DNA of 64,000 nt from JBMOGA01 sp049318625 (GCA_049318625.1 JBMOGA010000002.1:62001-126000); one strand, 5' to 3'; shown: positions 46,631-55,805, numbered from the stretch's first letter. Numbers and translations are program-made. The notes: generated from the letters alone by a model not told the origin.

Positions 46631-47581
46631 TCAACGGCTGGCGGGCAGGCGTCCCGTCAGGGTCTTGAGAAAGGCTGTGATCGTCTTCACGTCGCCGTCG
46701 TGCATGGCCTCGCTCTGATGCATATGGAGCATCACGGCGACCGCGCCTTCGAGCTGCTCGACGCCGCCGTCGTAGCCGTAGGGCCCCGTCAGCGCCACAT
46801 TCCGCAGGGGTCTCACCCTGACCGCCATCTGCTTGTCCGTCTGAGGCCCGCCGATCGGAAAGATCTCGTAGCTGGCGCCGCCGAGGTTCGTGCCGATGTG
46901 GCAGGCGACGCACCCTTTGTCGATGAAACTCGCGAGCCCGATTTTTTCGATCGGTCCGATGGCATCGATATCGCCCCCGAGGAACGCGTCGAAAGGCGCG
47001 GGCGTGACCAGCGTTGCGAGATAGGCCTCCAAAGCCTTGGCCACGTTGAGAAGTGAAACTGGATGATCAGCGCCGGGGAACACCGCCGCGAAGCGCCGGG
47101 CGATCTCCGGATCGTCCTGCAGGCGCTTCAGCACCAGCGGGCGGGGCACATCGAGATCGAGACCGGCGCGGATGTGGCGTTTGAGCGGGGCAGTTCGGCT
47201 GCCGCCGGGCGGGTCCGTGGGCACGACGTCATTGAAAAGAGCATTGAGAACGGAGGGAGCGTTGCGGGGCAGTCGCTGCCAACTGTGTCCCACGACGGCC
47301 GGGGCGGAATCGGCGCCGCCGCGTGCGAGATCGTGGCACCCGCTGCAGGCTTTCGCCCCGTCGTCAGCGAGGCGCGGGTCGTTGAAAAGAACATGTCCGA
47401 GCGCGGCTTTCTCATCCGAAAACGGATTGTCGGCCGGAAGGGGCGCGCGCGCCGGAAGCGGCGGTCCGAGAAATTCGAGAGCGTCCTTCAGGAGTTCCTC
47501 GTTGGTCGCAGCCGGCAGCGCCGGGACGAAGGCCAGGATCAAGAAGCTGAAGGCCAGCCGGACTCGAGTGCTGTAACGCAT
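46631..47581 (-). CDS. Di-heme cytochrome c peroxidase family protein
   Basis: The 316-residue protein has a signal peptide (FSFLILAFVPALPAA) and two CxxCH heme-binding motifs, CSGCH (residue ~79) and CVACH (~224), the layout of bacterial cytochrome c peroxidase and MauG-like proteins. VLFNDPRLADDG precedes the first heme and PLRNVALTGPYGYDGGVEQL follows the second, both typical. Such enzymes reduce H2O2 with electrons from a c-type cytochrome in the periplasm, or carry out other oxidations. ATG 47581 follows AAGGAG by 6 nt. It lies 55 nt after the tricarboxylate binding-protein gene on the same strand. Confidence 0.9.
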   Translation of the reverse strand: MRYSTRVRLAFSFLILAFVPALPAATNEELLKDALEFLGPPLPARAPLPADNPFSDEKAALGHVLFNDPRLADDGAKACSGCHDLARGGADSAPAVVGHSWQRLPRNAPSVLNALFNDVVPTDPPGGSRTAPLKRHIRAGLDLDVPRPLVLKRLQDDPEIARRFAAVFPGADHPVSLLNVAKALEAYLATLVTPAPFDAFLGGDIDAIGPIEKIGLASFIDKGCVACHIGTNLGGASYEIFPIGGPQTDKQMAVRVRPLRNVALTGPYGYDGGVEQLEGAVAVMLHMHQSEAMHDGDVKTITAFLKTLTGRLPASR

Positions 47582-47636
47582 CAGATCTCCTTCGGAGCCG
47601 ATGGGCCCCGATCAATTGCGACGTTCGCTCCAGTGC

Positions 47637-48623
47637 TTACCCGCGCATCGCGCGCATCGCTTCCAGCCAGCGCTTGTGCTTCTCGCGCTCGGCGAGCCAG
47701 TAGGCGGTGAGTTCGTCGCCCGAGATCAGATTGCCGATCAGGCTGTTGTCGCGCCGATAGGTCTGCCATTCGAGGCTGTCGTAGACCTTCTCGAACAGCG
47801 CGATGTACCAGGCGAGCGCGGGCTCCATGAGATCGGGCGGTCCGACGATGCTCCGTTGCATGAAATAGGAGAACGTCATGCCCGTCTCGCGCAGTGCCGG
47901 GGTGCGCAGGAAGGCCGGGAGGCGCTGACTGGTGAAGGAGGCGACCGACTTCACCGTGCGGCCGGCGAGCTGGGCGTGCACTTCGGACGGATTGTTGACG
48001 GTTGACTGCACTTCGTCGGCGGCGAGTGCCGCCGCCACGTCGCCCCCGCCAGCGTAGGACTTGTAGGACATCTTCAGGCCATAGGACGCATTGAGGAAAT
48101 CGGTCAGCAGTTGATCCTCGGAATCGCGTCCCGTTCCGCCCATCGTCCAGGACGGCCCCGCTGCCCGGACCGCTTCGAGGAAATCGTCGAACGTCGCGAT
48201 GTCCGTTCGCCGGCTGCTGACCCACAGCAGGAAGGTATCCTCGGACATGCGGGCTATGGGCGCGAACCGGCTGATGTCGAGACCAAGCTCCGGCTTCGAG
48301 AGCGGTGCGGTGTAGAAGCTGTTCAGCGTGAACAGCAGCACGTGCGCGTCGCCGCCCCGACGGTTGAGTTCGAGAAGCGCGTCGGCGCCACCGTTCGCCG
48401 GCAAGTGACGCACCGTGAAGGGCACCGGACACCAGCGATTGTCCTCGATGATCTTGACGAGGAACCGGACAGCCAGGTCGGCGCCCCCGCCGGGCCCGGC
48501 CATCACCAGGAACTCGATCGGCTTCGACGGCTGCCAGGCACCTTGCGCCGCAAGCGGCCGGACGATCGCAGTGAGGGGTAGAGCGAGCGTCAAGGATTTC
48601 AGGATGTCACGACGCGTCGGCAT
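47637..48623 (-). CDS. Tripartite tricarboxylate transporter (TctC/Bug) family binding protein
   Basis: The 328-residue protein has an N-terminal leader MPTRRDILKSLTLALPLTAI with the Tat-like RRDILK. The body has VMAGPGGGADLAVRF, which is the family's ligand-binding G-rich loop (classic PxGGGxD), then a GGTGRDSEDQLLTDF segment. These periplasmic proteins bind carboxylates for TctAB permeases or for signalling. No TctA/TctB genes are adjacent. It is an orphan, as is the one at 60468. ATG 48623 follows GGAG. Confidence 0.9.
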   Translation of the reverse strand: MPTRRDILKSLTLALPLTAIVRPLAAQGAWQPSKPIEFLVMAGPGGGADLAVRFLVKIIEDNRWCPVPFTVRHLPANGGADALLELNRRGGDAHVLLFTLNSFYTAPLSKPELGLDISRFAPIARMSEDTFLLWVSSRRTDIATFDDFLEAVRAAGPSWTMGGTGRDSEDQLLTDFLNASYGLKMSYKSYAGGGDVAAALAADEVQSTVNNPSEVHAQLAGRTVKSVASFTSQRLPAFLRTPALRETGMTFSYFMQRSIVGPPDLMEPALAWYIALFEKVYDSLEWQTYRRDNSLIGNLISGDELTAYWLAEREKHKRWLEAMRAMRG

Positions 48624-48705
48624 GGTTCACTCCGGGATACTGCGGCTTCGGCCAGAGAGTCCGCCGGACGTCGCGGACGCTTGCTGTTGGCTCCGGGACG
48701 GCGCG

Positions 48706-50310
48706 TCAGCGGATCCAAACCTCGACGCGGCGGTTGAGACCCCTCCCTTCGTTGGTATCGTTGCAGGCGACCGGTGCCAGTTCGCCGAACGCGCGCTCTT
48801 CGATCGTGACGCCGGCGGGTGGCGCGGACCCGGCCGGGAACAGGGCCGCGCGAACCGCCTGCGCACGCCGCTTGGACAAGGTCAGGTTGGCGGCGAACGA
48901 TCCGACGGCGTCCGAGTATCCGGACAGCATCACCGTCTTGCCCTGCATGTCCCGCCTTTGCAGCACGGACCTGAGACGGGCCAGATCCTGGCGGGCGCGC
49001 TCGTCCAGCGTCGAGGCCCCTCCCTGGAAGCGGAACGTCAGCGAGATCCGCTCGGCGGCGCGGAAGTCCTCGATCAACTGGCGCATCAGCACGGGATCGA
49101 AATCCTCGGCCGGGGCATTGAGGGCGACGGCGATGCGGCCGGTATGGGCGATGAAGGGAAGCGATTCCGGCGCCTGGTCGACGAACTTCGCCTCCTTGAG
49201 GATCGGCTGCAGTTCGGCGGACAGAGCGAACTCGAGCAGGGCGCGCGCCAGCGGGTTCTGCGGCTGGCCGGGCGAATAGAAATAGAGCCGCCGCGCCATC
49301 GGGTATTCCTCGGTCTTGGCCGCGAAGATCGAGGGCGGCACCACGATGCCGCACGGCGTTTCGATATTGACCGCTTTGGCCTTGCGCACGTAGGCGATGG
49401 AATTGATGCCGATGCCGATGCCGATGCCGGCCGGATCGGCCGCCACTCTGTCGGTCCATTCCGTGGCGTGGCTGAGGCGCACCGCGTCGGTCGAAACCTT
49501 GAGGCCACGCGGGGAGAGAATCGCCTGCTCGAAATAGGTCCAGCTGCCCATTTCGGCCGAGGGCGCGTAGACATTGATCTTGCCGGGCGGCAGGCCGACC
49601 TGGCCCCAATCGGTGATTTCGCCGGCGAAGATCTTCGCAATATTGTCGAGCGAAAGTGAGACGACCGGGTTTTCGCGTGCCACCACGACGACCAGCGCAT
49701 CGAGTGCGAAAACGTGCTGATATCCGGGTTGCAGCATATTGGGCTGTCCGGCGGCCGCCATCATTTGCTGCTCTTCGGGCAGAATGGCGCGGCTGGTCCA
49801 CACCACGTCGGTCTGCCCTTTCGCCATGGCGGCGAGACCCTGCGGCACGCCTTGCCGGCGCACGTTGACCTGTCCGAGAAACCGCCCCTCTTTCGAGGTC
49901 AGCTTGAATTCGAGGTCCTTCGGGTCTGCCCCGACGTTCATCGCCACGTTGGCATTGATCCGCTCGGCGTAGGCCCGGATCAGCCGTGGCATGAATTCGG
50001 TCCCGATGGCGCTGCCGCCGACCCACGTCGTGGTGACCGGTGTCAGCGGCGGCGCCGCGACGGTCCGCGGCTCGACGGCCCCCCCGGGGCAGTTCGCTCC
50101 TACGCATTCGTAGCGTGTCGCGTCGAGCGAAAGGGTGCCGAGACCCGGCGACGTGACGACATAAGTCTTCAAATTGAAGGACTTGAGCTCGCCCTTGATC
50201 TCGAAAGAGCCGCCGCGCATGCGCAAGGTGATCTCGGCCGCCCAGGCATGTGATGAGAACGCGACACACCAGAAAACAGCGCAGACCGTCGAACCCAGTA
50301 ACACTCGCAT
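48706..50310 (-). CDS. Phosphate-binding-like / OmpA fusion protein
   Basis: The 534-residue protein joins a PstS-like periplasmic-binding domain to a C-terminal OmpA/peptidoglycan-binding domain. It has a signal peptide (MRVLLGSTVCAVFWCVAFSS), then residues ~25-75 of beta-rich sequence, and PBP landmarks: TTTWVGGSAIGTEFMPRLIR, SRAILPEEQQMMA, and EITDWGQVG, close to the canonical ITxW motif of PstS-like proteins. The last ~130 residues (TFRFQGGASTLDERARQDLA, GYSDAVGSF, LSKRRAQAVRAAL, GRGLNRRVEVWIR) are a clear OmpA domain. A role in envelope-anchored sensing or binding is likely. The gene precedes the TctC gene by 82 nt on the same strand. Confidence 0.88.
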   Translation of the reverse strand: MRVLLGSTVCAVFWCVAFSSHAWAAEITLRMRGGSFEIKGELKSFNLKTYVVTSPGLGTLSLDATRYECVGANCPGGAVEPRTVAAPPLTPVTTTWVGGSAIGTEFMPRLIRAYAERINANVAMNVGADPKDLEFKLTSKEGRFLGQVNVRRQGVPQGLAAMAKGQTDVVWTSRAILPEEQQMMAAAGQPNMLQPGYQHVFALDALVVVVARENPVVSLSLDNIAKIFAGEITDWGQVGLPPGKINVYAPSAEMGSWTYFEQAILSPRGLKVSTDAVRLSHATEWTDRVAADPAGIGIGIGINSIAYVRKAKAVNIETPCGIVVPPSIFAAKTEEYPMARRLYFYSPGQPQNPLARALLEFALSAELQPILKEAKFVDQAPESLPFIAHTGRIAVALNAPAEDFDPVLMRQLIEDFRAAERISLTFRFQGGASTLDERARQDLARLRSVLQRRDMQGKTVMLSGYSDAVGSFAANLTLSKRRAQAVRAALFPAGSAPPAGVTIEERAFGELAPVACNDTNEGRGLNRRVEVWIR

Positions 50311-50702
50311 GAACCTTCTCCCCAGCCTTGACCGGCGACCTCAACCGCTAATTGTACGGCGTTTAGTTTACAAGGATAAGGCGAGGCGCGGACGGCCGGG
50401 CCGTCTCGGACTACGGCCACAACGAACTGAGCGGAGACCTATTCCGTCGCGGTTTTCGATCGGCGGTGGATTGTCGGATTCCGCGACCCGGCGACAAATT
50501 GCCGTCACGGGAACAGGCTCTGGTACGGCGAGCTGGGCCGCGGGGGCCGCGGCAGACGCAAGATCCGGTGAGCAATCAGCCGCAAGGCCTTGAAAACCAC
50601 CTTGGTAGGCTTCGCCTTGATTGTGTGCCATAGGAGGTTTTCGGGACGCATGACTGAGGCCGTCGGCTGATCCTGTGCAACGATCCGATGAACGAGGCCC
50701 GA
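50311..50702. other. Divergent intergenic region
   Basis: These 392 bp separate the PBP/OmpA gene and the membrane-protein gene at 50703, which diverge from here, so both promoters should lie in this segment. I see no convincing protein gene. AGGAGG at 50632-50637 precedes a 6-codon frame (50650-50670) that I did not call. No strong hairpin or repeat was found. Confidence 0.55.
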
Positions 50703-52382
50703 ATGGCTCAACAAGAGCCAAAGCTTGATGAGTTGAAGCGGCTGCTGCGGCGCCTCGAGAAAGTCGAGTCCGCGACCGAGGCCAAGCCGGGTGGATTCGG
50801 TGTGACCGAGCCAGCCCAGCCGTCGAAGGCAGAGCCGGCGACGGACAGGTTGGCCAGTTTGCGCTCGCCCATTCCGCCGGCCGACCGAAGAATGGTGCCA
50901 ATCGCGCCGCCGGTGCCCTCATTCGAGATGGTGATGCAGCCGGAACCGGCCGCGGTTCCGCCAGTGCAGGATGCCGGACAACCCGGTCCTGCGCCGCGCG
51001 ACGCAACGACGGGATCTGTCGACGCGGCCGCGATCGGCACGATCGACGCGCCGGTTCACGCCGAGCCGGGCGCGGTGGCCGCTGCTGAACCGCTCTCCGC
51101 GCCGTCCGGCAGCGTGACCGCGACGAGTCCGGCCGAGATTGACGCGGAGCCACCGGCACGAAAAGCGGGCGGAGCGATGTGGGTCCTGCTGCTGCTGGTG
51201 GTGGCAGGGGCCGCCGGTGCGGTCGGATACTTCGTGGTGACAGACCAAAAGTTCGTCCAGCAGCGACCGCGGGTCGCCTCGTTGCCGAGCCCGGAGAAGC
51301 CGGAGTCCAAGAGTGTCGAGTCGCCCGATCCGGCGCCGGGACAATCCGAGCAACGGTTGCCGGGTGTCCGTGAACTCTTGACGGAGCCGAGTCCGGCCGC
51401 CCGTCCCGCCGAAATCGCTGTGGAGCCTCCGCCGCCCGAGAAGGCGCCGAGCTTGCCGGAACCAGAGCCGCTGGTTCGAACAGAGGTCGCGGCCGCGCCG
51501 CCGCCAGCCCCAGAGGCGACCGCGCATGTCGAACCACCGCCGTCGACGGCGCCCGCGCCGCCGGTTTCGGTCGACGCTCCTTCTCAGGACGCTTCGTCGC
51601 AGGATGCGCCGCCGCCAGCTGATGAGCGCCCCGCGTCGCTGCCCCCGCGCGAAGTCGCGGCCTTGGCCGTCGAACAGCCGACGCCAACCGCGCCAGTTGC
51701 AGCCGCTGCCGAGACGGCGGACCGCCCGCCTCGGATCGTCACGGCCACCACATGGGCCATCCCGGCAGGCACACGCGCCGGACTGCCGCTGATGTTCGAG
51801 CCGGCCGCTGCCGCCGCTGACCACTACGTGCTGCTGTCGGGTCTCGAGCCGGACGCTTTTGTGAGCACCGCGATCGAGATCATCGGCGGAACCTGGATGG
51901 TACGTGGCGCCGATTTGATGGCCGCCGAGATCGAGCGCGCGGCCAACGCCCCCGAGCAGGTGCCGTTGCTGATCGAATTGCGGGCGAACGACGGGGTTGT
52001 CATCAGTCGCGCGGAGGTGATGCTCGGCGTGCGCCCGGCAACCGGTGTTGCCGCCTCTGCTCAACCACAGGTAGCGACAAAGGAAAAGCAGGCAGAAAAT
52101 CAGTCGACGACAGACGTAGAGAGACTATTGCGTCGAGGGCAGTTGATGCTGGATAGTGGCAGCGTCGGCGGCGCACGCCTGTTGCTGGAGCGCGCTGCCG
52201 AAATGGGAAGCGGAGAGGCCGCTTTGACCCTCGGACGTACTTACGACCCCGCCACGCTTCCCCTTCTGGGCGCGACGGGGTTGTCGGCGGATCGCAACTT
52301 GGCTCGTCGCTGGTACGAGCGGGCTGTGACGCTGGGACTCTCCGAGGGACGAGAGCGGCTCAAGGGTCTGGAACGCGACTGA
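50703..52382 (+). CDS. Single-pass membrane protein with Pro/Ala-rich linker and Sel1-like C-terminus
   Basis: The 559-residue protein has a short N-terminal coiled segment (PKLDELKRLLRRLEKVESAT, cytoplasmic), then a low-complexity region. One membrane helix follows (MWVLLLLVVAGAAGAVGYFV, residues ~159-178). After it come ~170 residues of Pro/Ala/Glu-rich linker suited to crossing the periplasm, then a compact domain (TWAIPAGTRAGLPLMFEPAA...), and at residues ~470-559 TPR/Sel1-like helices (LMLDSGSVGGARLLLERAAE, LARRWYERAVTLGLSEG). ATG 50703 follows GAGG; ATG 50688 would add five residues. It is the first gene of the plus-strand run leading into the dynamin-like GTPases. Role unknown. Confidence 0.75.
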   Translation: MAQQEPKLDELKRLLRRLEKVESATEAKPGGFGVTEPAQPSKAEPATDRLASLRSPIPPADRRMVPIAPPVPSFEMVMQPEPAAVPPVQDAGQPGPAPRDATTGSVDAAAIGTIDAPVHAEPGAVAAAEPLSAPSGSVTATSPAEIDAEPPARKAGGAMWVLLLLVVAGAAGAVGYFVVTDQKFVQQRPRVASLPSPEKPESKSVESPDPAPGQSEQRLPGVRELLTEPSPAARPAEIAVEPPPPEKAPSLPEPEPLVRTEVAAAPPPAPEATAHVEPPPSTAPAPPVSVDAPSQDASSQDAPPPADERPASLPPREVAALAVEQPTPTAPVAAAAETADRPPRIVTATTWAIPAGTRAGLPLMFEPAAAAADHYVLLSGLEPDAFVSTAIEIIGGTWMVRGADLMAAEIERAANAPEQVPLLIELRANDGVVISRAEVMLGVRPATGVAASAQPQVATKEKQAENQSTTDVERLLRRGQLMLDSGSVGGARLLLERAAEMGSGEAALTLGRTYDPATLPLLGATGLSADRNLARRWYERAVTLGLSEGRERLKGLERD

Positions 52383-52449
52383 CGCGCGCGCCAGAAACCG
52401 GTAACCGGCCCACGTTCGGCGTCGCGATTGGTTGGCAGTGTGTGAGTTA

Positions 52450-53445
52450 ATGCGTAAGTTTCTGGTCGCCTGCCTGCTGCTGATCGGATTGGGCCACGCC
52501 GCCTTCGCGCAATCGACGGCTCTCAAGCGTATCGGGTACGTGCGGACAGCAGCGCCTTGGCTGATGGACGTCCAGGATGGACGGCTCGATGAGATCGACG
52601 GCCACTCGGTCAAATGGATTCAATTCCAGACGTCGGCGGAAGTCGCGCTGGCTCTCGACGCTGGCGGCATCGACGCCGGCATCACCAGTTCCGCCGCGAT
52701 GGCCGCTGCGATTACCCGAGGACTCGATCTGCAATTGATCTGGGTTGTCAATGTCGTGAACGCCCGCCACGTCGTGATTTTCAGGGACGGCACGGGCATC
52801 GAGCGGACACGCCCGGCTACAATGGCCGGAAAGCGCGTCGGCGTAACGTTCCTTTCGGCGGCCCACGATGCCCTGCTGACCGCCCTGTCGGCGAACGGGC
52901 TTTCGAGCGAGGCGGTCCGCTTGGTCAATCTGCCGCCCGCCGATATCGAAGCGGCTTGGAAGAATGGCCGCGTCGACGCCGTCTGCCTGGGCGGAACCCG
53001 AACAGCTGGTGTGCTGGCGGCCATCGCGGGCGAGCGCATCCTGCTCGAACCTTCGGCCGACGCGCCGTTCCATGGCTTGGTTGCGTCTCCGGCCTTTATC
53101 GCGCGGGATGGCCGCTTCCTCACATCGCTGGTCGCAGTGCTCGCGAATGCCGGCGCCCCGCGGACCGATCCGTCGCCGCGCGGCCGCCCGGCGCGCGGTC
53201 GCGACCCGCGCGAACGCGAGGACGAGTCTCCCGTCGATCCCGGACAGTATTCGTTTCCCACACTCGCCGAGCAGCTGGGTGCGCAATGGCTCGGCGGACC
53301 GGGCGAGCCCGGGGCCGCCCGTCGTCTGGCGGCGACGGCCGAGCGCGTCTCCCCGGTTCGTCCGCCGCGGGTGCTGGTCGACTACCGCGCCAGCATCGCG
53401 ACGGAGTTGTTGACCAAGGTCGCCGCAACCAGTCCGTCGAGGTGA
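52450..53445 (+). CDS. Substrate-binding protein-like (NMT1/TauA type), atypical C-terminal segment
   Basis: The 331-residue protein has a signal peptide (FLVACLLLIGLGHAAFAQ) and the TauA/NMT1 periplasmic-binding pattern: IGYVRTAAPWL, GGIDAGITSSAAMAAAITRG, then MAGKRVGVTFLSAAHDALLT and NGRVDAVCLGG. In the C-terminal third a stretch of about 25 residues (nt ~53155-53230) is unusually rich in Arg and Pro, with no resemblance to the family, before FPTLAEQLGAQWLGG resumes the expected sequence. A frameshift pair here is possible but cannot be shown. ATG 52450 is used; the frame is open from 52432. It lies 67 nt after the membrane-protein gene and 137 nt before the first GTPase gene. Confidence 0.75.
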   Translation: MRKFLVACLLLIGLGHAAFAQSTALKRIGYVRTAAPWLMDVQDGRLDEIDGHSVKWIQFQTSAEVALALDAGGIDAGITSSAAMAAAITRGLDLQLIWVVNVVNARHVVIFRDGTGIERTRPATMAGKRVGVTFLSAAHDALLTALSANGLSSEAVRLVNLPPADIEAAWKNGRVDAVCLGGTRTAGVLAAIAGERILLEPSADAPFHGLVASPAFIARDGRFLTSLVAVLANAGAPRTDPSPRGRPARGRDPREREDESPVDPGQYSFPTLAEQLGAQWLGGPGEPGAARRLAATAERVSPVRPPRVLVDYRASIATELLTKVAATSPSR

Positions 53446-53485
53446 CGTAATGTAGCCGTGCTGAAGCCGAATTTTGGTCGCCAGA

Positions 53486-53510
53486 TGCACTTTCGTTACA
53501 ATAAAGTGCA
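53486..53510 (+). promoter_or_regulatory. Perfect inverted repeat upstream of the dynamin-like cluster
   Basis: TGCACTTT (53486-53493) and AAAGTGCA (53503-53510) are perfect 8-bp arms with a 9-nt A/T-rich spacer, 73 nt before the ATG of the first GTPase gene. No T-run follows, so it looks more like a dimeric-repressor operator than a terminator. Confidence 0.5.
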
Positions 53511-53582
53511 AGCCTGTATCGTTGTGACGCCTTGGGTGCCCGGACCCGGCGTCGGGGGCGCGCTTAAATCGGGAGTGTGAGT

Positions 53583-55805
53583 ATGGGGGTTAACGGTGTT
53601 GCCGGTGTCCAGGCCGTCTCAGGCGAACTGGGCAACGTGCCACGTGGGGTGGACGAGCCGACGACCGTAACCATCGGGACGGCCCTTGAAGCCGCCCGTC
53701 GCGAACTCCTGTCCGCTGGCCAGATTCTGGGCGAGGTTCTTGAACCCGCTGGGGTCGGCCTGACCCGAGAGGCGATGCGTCTTCTCGAACAACAATCGTG
53801 CCGGATCGCCGTGGTCGGACAGATCAAGGCCGGGAAAAGCTCGTTCATCAACGCCCTCATCCAGCAGCCGAGCCTCCTGCCGACCGACATCAATCCATGG
53901 ACGACGGCCGTCACAAATCTGCATTTCGGCCAGCGCTCCGACACCGATGACGCCGCAATCTTCAGTTTCTTCACGACCGTCGAGTGGGAGCGTTTGGCGG
54001 AAGGTGGCGGAAAGCTGCGTGAGCTGACCGAACGGCTGGTGCCCGGTTTCGAACCGGCGCTGCTGCGACAGCACATCACTGCCGTGCGGACACGCGCATC
54101 AGCCCGTCTGGGCGCACAGTTCCACGATCTCTTGGGGCAGTCCCACCGCTTTCGCGATCTAGAGCGTCGCACGCTCGTCCAGTATGTCTGTGCCGGCGAG
54201 CCGGGCGCCGGATCCGAGATCGGCAAGTTCTCCGATATCACCCGCTCTGCCGACCTCTACCTGAACAAGGGTCCCTTTGAGTTTCCGGTCACCATCATCG
54301 ATACGCCGGGCACGAACGATCCCTTTCTGGTGCGCGATGAGATCACGCGCGGCTGCCTCGACAAAGCGGACGTCTACGTCGTTGTGCTGACCGCACACCA
54401 GCCGCTTTCGGACGCGGACGTTTCGTTGCTTCGCATCCTGCGCGGCCTCCACAAGGAGCGCATCGTCGTCTTCATCAACCGGATCGACGAGCTGGCCGAC
54501 GTCGCCAACGATGCGAACCAAGTGGTGAGTTTCGTACGCAAACGCCTCGCCTACGAATTGCCCGGCTTCGACATCCCGATCATCGCGGGGAGCGCAGCAT
54601 GGGGCAACGCCGTCGTCGGGGCCCAAGCGGGCGAGATCGACAAGAGCCAGGCTCTTCGCGCGCTCGCTTACTCCCAGGAAGCGGGTCTCATCCGGCGCGG
54701 CGACATACTGCGGCCGGCACAGGAAGGGACCGTGGTCCAGCCCCCCTTGCAGCAGGCACTTTTCGCAGCGTCCGGCCTTCCCCGCGTCTATACCGCACTG
54801 AACGAGCTGATCACGACCGGCCATTGCGCCTATGTGGTCCGCCACGTGGCGCATTGCTTCGCCGAGATGGCCAGAGCCAGCGATGCGACCGTCCGCAGCG
54901 AGCTCGATTCACTGGTTCGTGTCCATGAGCGCGCCCGTGCGACCGCCGACCGGACCGAGGACGAACTGAACAAGCTGCGGACTGAGCAGCACGATCTCGA
55001 GGAAAGCGCCCGGATCATCGAGCAGTCGGCGCTCGACTTCGAGAAGCAACTTGCCGACATCGTGAGGCGGGACGTCGAGGCGCTCCGCGACCGACTGATC
55101 GGGATCGTCGATCATCACGCCCGTGAAGAGCGCGATGCCCTGGTTTCCGTTCTGCTGGCAGGCAAGGCGCCCAAGGTCTGGGCCTGCGACACCGCAAGTC
55201 TTCGGCGCCGTCTTGGCGAGGAGGTCGTCGAAACGTTCCGACGGACCGAACAGCACCTGGGCGAGCTGTCGTTCAAGGTCATGGCGGAGTTGCGTCGACT
55301 GACGGCACTGCTGATGCCGGAGAACCAGCCGCCGGCGGAGCCCGACGCACCGACGGATATCGCACCGCCGCCCAGTCTCATGCCGCTCGGGAGCTTCGTG
55401 GCCCTCGACCTGGACACATCGTGGTGGTCGCAGCTCTGGCGCAACCAGCCGACACCCAACGAGCGCGGCGAGGCGATCGAACGTCTGGTGCGCAGCGAGT
55501 TCTACGCCGTCGCGGACGAACTGATCCAATCCCTCGAGTCCGTTTTCGAAGGCTACATCCGCACAACGACGCGCTGGTCGTTCGCGGTCTGCCGAAACAT
55601 CGTGCACGTCTTGACCCGTCGGCACGAGCAGCTGATCGCCCATTATTCGGCTGTCCAGGGCGGCGTCGATGGTTGTGCCGACCCCGATACCGTGCGGCAG
55701 CAGGCGGACACCATCTACCAACTCAAACATCGTCAGGCACTGGCCGAGAATATTTCGCAGAGGTTGAACGTTCTGAATCAATCGGTCGATCGCTGGTTCT
55801 CCTGA
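53583..55805 (+). CDS. Large dynamin-like GTPase, copy 1 (A1)
   Basis: The 740-residue protein is a dynamin-family GTPase. G1 is GQIKAGKSSF (residues 79-88), with a switch-type TDINPWTT segment (~101-108), G3 is DTPGTND at 240-246, and G4 is NRID at 299-302. The rest is mainly charged helix of the stalk type (RTEDELNKLRTEQHDLEESA), and a short aromatic region (SWWSQLW, around residue 615) may mark a membrane-contacting tip. No membrane helix is predicted by eye. A2 (56845) matches it from G1 through G4 and in a C-terminal EFxAxADEL element. ATG 53583 follows GGGAG; GTG 53577 is an alternative. Family role: GTP-driven membrane remodelling, inferred. Confidence 0.88.
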   Translation: MGVNGVAGVQAVSGELGNVPRGVDEPTTVTIGTALEAARRELLSAGQILGEVLEPAGVGLTREAMRLLEQQSCRIAVVGQIKAGKSSFINALIQQPSLLPTDINPWTTAVTNLHFGQRSDTDDAAIFSFFTTVEWERLAEGGGKLRELTERLVPGFEPALLRQHITAVRTRASARLGAQFHDLLGQSHRFRDLERRTLVQYVCAGEPGAGSEIGKFSDITRSADLYLNKGPFEFPVTIIDTPGTNDPFLVRDEITRGCLDKADVYVVVLTAHQPLSDADVSLLRILRGLHKERIVVFINRIDELADVANDANQVVSFVRKRLAYELPGFDIPIIAGSAAWGNAVVGAQAGEIDKSQALRALAYSQEAGLIRRGDILRPAQEGTVVQPPLQQALFAASGLPRVYTALNELITTGHCAYVVRHVAHCFAEMARASDATVRSELDSLVRVHERARATADRTEDELNKLRTEQHDLEESARIIEQSALDFEKQLADIVRRDVEALRDRLIGIVDHHAREERDALVSVLLAGKAPKVWACDTASLRRRLGEEVVETFRRTEQHLGELSFKVMAELRRLTALLMPENQPPAEPDAPTDIAPPPSLMPLGSFVALDLDTSWWSQLWRNQPTPNERGEAIERLVRSEFYAVADELIQSLESVFEGYIRTTTRWSFAVCRNIVHVLTRRHEQLIAHYSAVQGGVDGCADPDTVRQQADTIYQLKHRQALAENISQRLNVLNQSVDRWFS

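Noticed and set aside
50650..50670. Six-codon frame after AGGAGG, a possible leader peptide
   Set aside because: Spacing from AGGAGG to ATG (12 nt) is long, there is no attenuator-like structure, and six codons cannot be supported from sequence alone.
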